Shown: positions 60,301 to 64,000 of the stretch, one piece after another
Numbering within the stretch: position 1 is the first letter of the stretch
Layout of the letters: each line of letters begins with the position of its first letter
Origin: Prunella strophiata
Lineage: Eukaryota > Chordata > Aves > Passeriformes > Prunellidae
Assembly: GCA_036583965.1 (NCBI GenBank)
Contig: JAZBQD010000027.1
Location: 3,304,687-3,368,686 of the forward strand
DNA: 64,000 bases
Direction of reading: 5' to 3'
Position numbers and translations under genes: made by a program
The notes under the pieces: generated by a model
The model's input: the letters and a program-made list of their open reading frames with translations, nothing else
What the model was told of the DNA's origin: nothing
Databases searched by the model: none

Positions 60301-63179
60301 TTTTTCATTTCAAATGGCAACACACAGAGCCCTGAGCATTACCTTGCATCAATATAATACACATGCACACATGCCATGCATTTATGCCTAGGATATAAAA
60401 ATAATAAATTATTGCAATGCTGTGTGTCTGCATAGAGCTAAGTCATGTAGTACAGCCTGTTTATCAAAGGACAACCCTTAATTGCATACTAGTATTTTTT
60501 AATTAGTCATTAAGTTGTAAGACTCTGTCCCTCTGCTGATTTATCTTCTCCTTATTTACAGTGGGACTGACTTCTGCAGCAATTCCTGATTTTAGTTTTC
60601 TAGTCTTTAATAATACACAAGATTTTAAAATTGGGTTGTTTTTTGGGGGGTTTTGTTTTAAGAATAAACCCAGTTATACATCTGAAACTCTTTAACCAAG
60701 GAAAGCCAAAATAGTGTATGAAAACAATAGCTGTTCTCCCCCTCTTAGGGATACTTTCATTCTGTTTTCTTCTCTAACAAATTTATCAGAACTGTTCATT
60801 CTCTGTTACAGCCAGAAAAAAACTGAATTTGGGAACACCTCTATAGTTTAGTCTCTGGAAGAGAAGTAGGTAAATTGAAATAAAAGGAGAAAATTAATAT
60901 TAATTTGCATTTCTCCTTTGGGAGAAAGATTAAATGAATTTTAGAAGGAGGTTCTGCTCCTACTTAGTGTTGAACTTGATGAAGTCGCCCAGCTGATCAC
61001 GGCTCAGTGGAGGAGGTGCAGCATTTGATAAAACCACAGCAAAGGGAATTCAAGCAGCAATCCCCTTGCAAGGAGAGGGGTTATTAATGCTGAGGATCAC
61101 TGTTCCTTTGGGGGTTTAGCTTTATTTTTTCTTTCTGGTGTAAGCAGTTGTCAGCCATGGAGAGAAGTTAATACAACAGTCTGGGGGCTCCAGGCCAAAT
61201 GCATGGATCTTCTATCTTCAGGCACTTGTGGAAGTGTTTAGGATGTGTGTCCAGTGTCCTCCTCCATCAGGAGCAGCAGTGGTCCATGGCTCACCAGTGG
61301 ATGCTCCCAGTTCCCCCTCAGAGTCACTGGTTGGTGACAAGCCCTGGGCTGATGTGCCCAAGGTTCTGCACATTACAATGTCCACAGTACCTTCAGCTTC
61401 ATAAACCTGCTACCCTGCCTCATCAAGTCATAAAACCCCAAGAACCTGCATTTTCTCCTGCTCCTTTTTCTTTCAAGGTGAAAGAACAATTTCCCCTTCA
61501 CATCCTGCTCTGGCAGTCCAGTGGAAAGACAATGATCTTGTACTGCACCATCTTACCCAAACCTGTGAGGTGAAGGCTGGTTGTTGCAGATGAGAAAGGA
61601 AACTGATTTAGTCAAGGGTTTTTACATCAAGTGTTCATGCCAAAATATGTTCCTGCACATAGCAGCAGTTGCAGAGCTGATGCAGTAAGGGTCAAGGCAC
61701 CTGTTTAAATTGCTGCATAATCCTGCATCCCTCTCAAAAGCCTGCCTTCCTCTAAAAGTCCTCCTCTGACATGGCCATGCCAACAGCAAGGTGTTGTGAC
61801 CTCTATGCTGCCAGTAGCCCCATTTTTCATTGACACTTACCTTTTCTGTTCTGCAATGCTGATTTCTCTGGGTTTATTTATTCATCTATCAATGCAGCAC
61901 AGCCATGCCATGGTTTCCCTTTGGCAGGAGGCACTGCATGGACTCACGTCTGCACCTCTGCAACAAGCACCTCCAAAATGTCCATTCCCATGAGAGCCAG
62001 TGGCCTCCTCTTTGCAGCCTTCCCCTCCCTTCACAATTAACCTCCCCAAGATTACCAGTTATGGGGAGTTTTAAAACTTTTCAAGAGGCAGTGGCTTCAT
62101 TTAGGCAGCAAAGCTGTGTATTGAAATATGAATTAGTAGTGTGTGTATCGGCAGGATAGACCATCTGCTGTGCTCAGCACCCGGGTTTGAAGCTGGTTGG
62201 CTGGCAGGACAGCATGTGTTTACAGAAAACCCTAACAGTTGTAAAGGAGCCATTTAGGTTTATCGTGTCAATTCCTGTACAACTCCACACGGAGAGATTC
62301 CTTTCACAAACTCACATAAAAAAGACAGATAGACTAGTTTTGACCTCTCTCGAAACATTTGACGGTTGAGCTTGTTGCAAGGATAAAATATCTAGAAGAG
62401 GAAAAAAAAGTCTTGTCATTTCCCCCTCTTAAGCATTAGACTTCTTGAGTGCAACATCCATTCATAGCTTAATTCTTGCATTGTAATTTAACTGCCTTTT
62501 ATTTTCCTTCTGAGATACAAACACAGGAGCTGTACATGATTTTCATACCACATTATGCAAGACATTGTGAAAAAGCTGCCCAGAGTAATGGCTCCATTTC
62601 AACGTGATGCATATGCCAAGATACAGGGATCATTTATTTTGCTTAAAAAATTAAATGAGGATGGGATTAAAAATGTTATGTTTTGCCTATATGAGCAATT
62701 CCTCTATCAGCTATTCCAAACATATTGCCTCTTTGTAGCTCCTCTGTAATACAAATTGTCCAAGGGAAGGCACGTGGTAGCACACCAAAGGGGTTTATGC
62801 TGCTGCACGAGCATCCCTCTTTCCAGGGACTGGCAAAGCACAAATATTCCAAGGACAGGACAGAACAAAACCACATTGGCCCTGGGGATGCCTCTGGACT
62901 GAGCGCTCAGTTGTTTTCCCACACTTGGAGGAATTCTTAAGAAAACAATCTCTTTAGTGAATGTGCTGAATCCATTGCTTAGCAGGCACCCATGTTGTAC
63001 ATATGATTTGTGTGTGGATGGATGCAGAGAGAAAAGGGAATATTCTCCTACATCCTTAACCAAGCCCTCGGTCACCGTGTCCTGTGTGTGACTCTGCCAG
63101 GCTGTTGGACTGAGAAGATAAAATAAGAGACAGCCACATTTTGATGCATCTCTGAGATAACTCCTTCCAATATGCAAAA

Positions 63180-63197
63180 GAAAAAAAAAAAAAAAAG
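63180..63197. repeat. Poly-A homopolymer
   Basis: A run of about 17-18 A with a T-run some 40 bases downstream, so the two could pair. It is simple sequence only. Confidence 0.85.
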
Positions 63198-63697
63198 TAG
63201 GATCTTAATACATAGGTCTTAAGACTTCAATCATTTTTTTTTTTTTAATGCTCGATTCTTTTAATGGAAAAATCCATGAAGCAAGATGAAAGATGGCAAG
63301 ATGAGAGATGGCAGGATGGGGAGAAAATTTGCTCTTGCAAACATACCCACCTGTTTTTAAGGCCCTTCATATGGATGCTTTAGGACTGGGGATCAAAAGC
63401 TGCATAAAATCTGAGTGTAGCCAATATCCTAAATAGGAGCACAGTATGTTGGTAGTTTGTGAAGGGTTCTACAGCTTATATGAAGTAGCAAGGCTTGGGT
63501 AAGGACAGGAGAATGGTGGGATGAAAGGAAATTACCTCTTTATAGGCCAGGTGCTGTACTCTGAAGAATTCCTTCCCTAAATTATGCCTTGGGTCCTTAG
63601 AAATGAAATATCAATGTATTACAATTACTGTATATTACTATGATTAGAATCACAGAGGTTTAGATAAGTTTTGCTTACAATCTTGTGCATCTCTGTC

Positions 63698-63757
63698 TAT
63701 ATATTATATGTGTGTACATGTATATATTTGTTATTATTATTTTTTATATATATGTAA
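63698..63757. repeat. AT/GT-rich simple sequence
   Basis: Mixed TATATATTATATG, TGTGTACATG and ATATATATG units with ATT repeats between them, about 60 bases. It is degenerate microsatellite DNA. Confidence 0.8.
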
Positions 63758-64000
63758 GTTCAAAGTTCCTTTAACCTCACCAACAGCTCATGCTCATGTG
63801 AGTCAGGATTTGGTGCTCAGTAGTGAAGGAGCAGAACAGGGTGGATCAGGACTGTCAGATTCTTTTTCCAGGAAAGGAGCAGAATAAACATGAGCACAGG
63901 CTCTCTCCTGGGGATTGCATTCCATTTTTAGGGACATGAGGGAGGGGAGGGCATCTCCAACTGGGATGCACAAGGTCACTGCAGAGGAGTTGAGTGCCCA

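Larger units (their letters stand above)
57312..64000. other. Non-coding stretch, probably the next FREM1 intron
   Basis: I see no Calx-beta or C-type-lectin coding sequence here, which FREM1 would need next. There is no confident CR1 copy. Simple sequence includes an A-run (63180-63197), a T-run (63233-63246) and an AT-rich tract (63698-63757). Open frames up to 157 residues on both strands (for example 57785-58258 minus) have no domain. An acceptor-like site near 60561 is discussed among the rejected items. Confidence 0.5.

Noticed and set aside
60540..60610. Good acceptor TTCTCCTTATTTACAG followed by GTDF, recalling VGKDF of the FREM1 Calx-beta domain
   Set aside because: Only four residues fit, stops follow at once, and none of the later Calx-beta motifs (FDPG, DGLEEDDE) can be found downstream.
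1..64000. Search for a novel compact system (CRISPR array, operon, toxin-antitoxin, phage or ERV genes)
   Set aside because: The sequence is vertebrate intron: no spaced repeats, no packed genes, no Shine-Dalgarno context. I saw no retroviral gag, pol or env motifs and no paired LTRs, although a heavily mutated LTR could be missed by eye.

Overview
The window looks like intronic vertebrate DNA, most likely from a bird. It is AT-rich and gene-poor, and it carries scattered 5'-truncated CR1 retroposon copies. Several of the plus-oriented CR1 copies end in the typical avian CR1 tail, ATTCTATG-like repeats after a 'CCCTTCCAAC' type block. There are no mammalian SINEs or L1s, no operon-like packing, no CRISPR array and no RNA gene that I can recognise. 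No complete gene lies inside the window.

One gene can be followed across it on the + strand: FREM1 (FRAS1-related extracellular matrix protein 1), a secreted basement-membrane protein built of CSPG/NG2-type repeats. Two exons are clearly coding. The exon at 15473-15617 carries the end of one CSPG repeat (YMHNDTESLEDSF, then PVNDEIPHLSR). The exon at 29033-29297 carries the start and most of another (GDIVLLAKP, EGDRVTLTTD, PEKLLYAVS, YPGVPISSYSQLDVV). Compared with human FREM1 as I remember it, both are roughly 50-57% identical by eye, and they fit that paralog better than FRAS1. FREM2 and FREM3 fit less well because, as I recall, most of their CSPG region sits in one giant exon.

Between and around these two exons I see four further stretches in the expected order and at about the expected lengths: 6230-6482, 18594-18917, 43591-44061 and 57002-57311. 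Each still reads as a FREM1 CSPG exon in patches but carries combinations of stop codons, frameshifts and weak or lost splice sites. The best of them, 18594-18917, starts at a strong acceptor in exactly the phase needed to follow 15617. It then loses its frame in an A-run and meets four stops. Together the six exons would cover the last five CSPG repeats before the Calx-beta domain (repeats 8-12, inferred). My main reading is that FREM1 is decaying or already a pseudogene at this locus, or that this is a degenerate gametolog or duplicate copy. The tension is that the two clean exons sit between decayed ones. All comparisons were made by eye against a recalled protein and need an alignment.

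Layout: 1-6229 intron with one CR1 relic; 6230-6482 degraded exon; 6483-15472 intron with two abutting CR1 copies and a short CpG-dense block; 15473-15617 intact exon; 18594-18917 degraded exon; 18918-29032 intron with CR1 copies and AT-rich, possibly conserved blocks; 29033-29297 intact exon; 29298-43590 intron with microsatellites; 43591-44061 degraded exon; 44062-57001 intron with a CR1 relic, a second CpG-dense block and two possible ancient CR1 remnants; 57002-57311 degraded exon; 57312-64000 unexplained, mostly AT-rich sequence.
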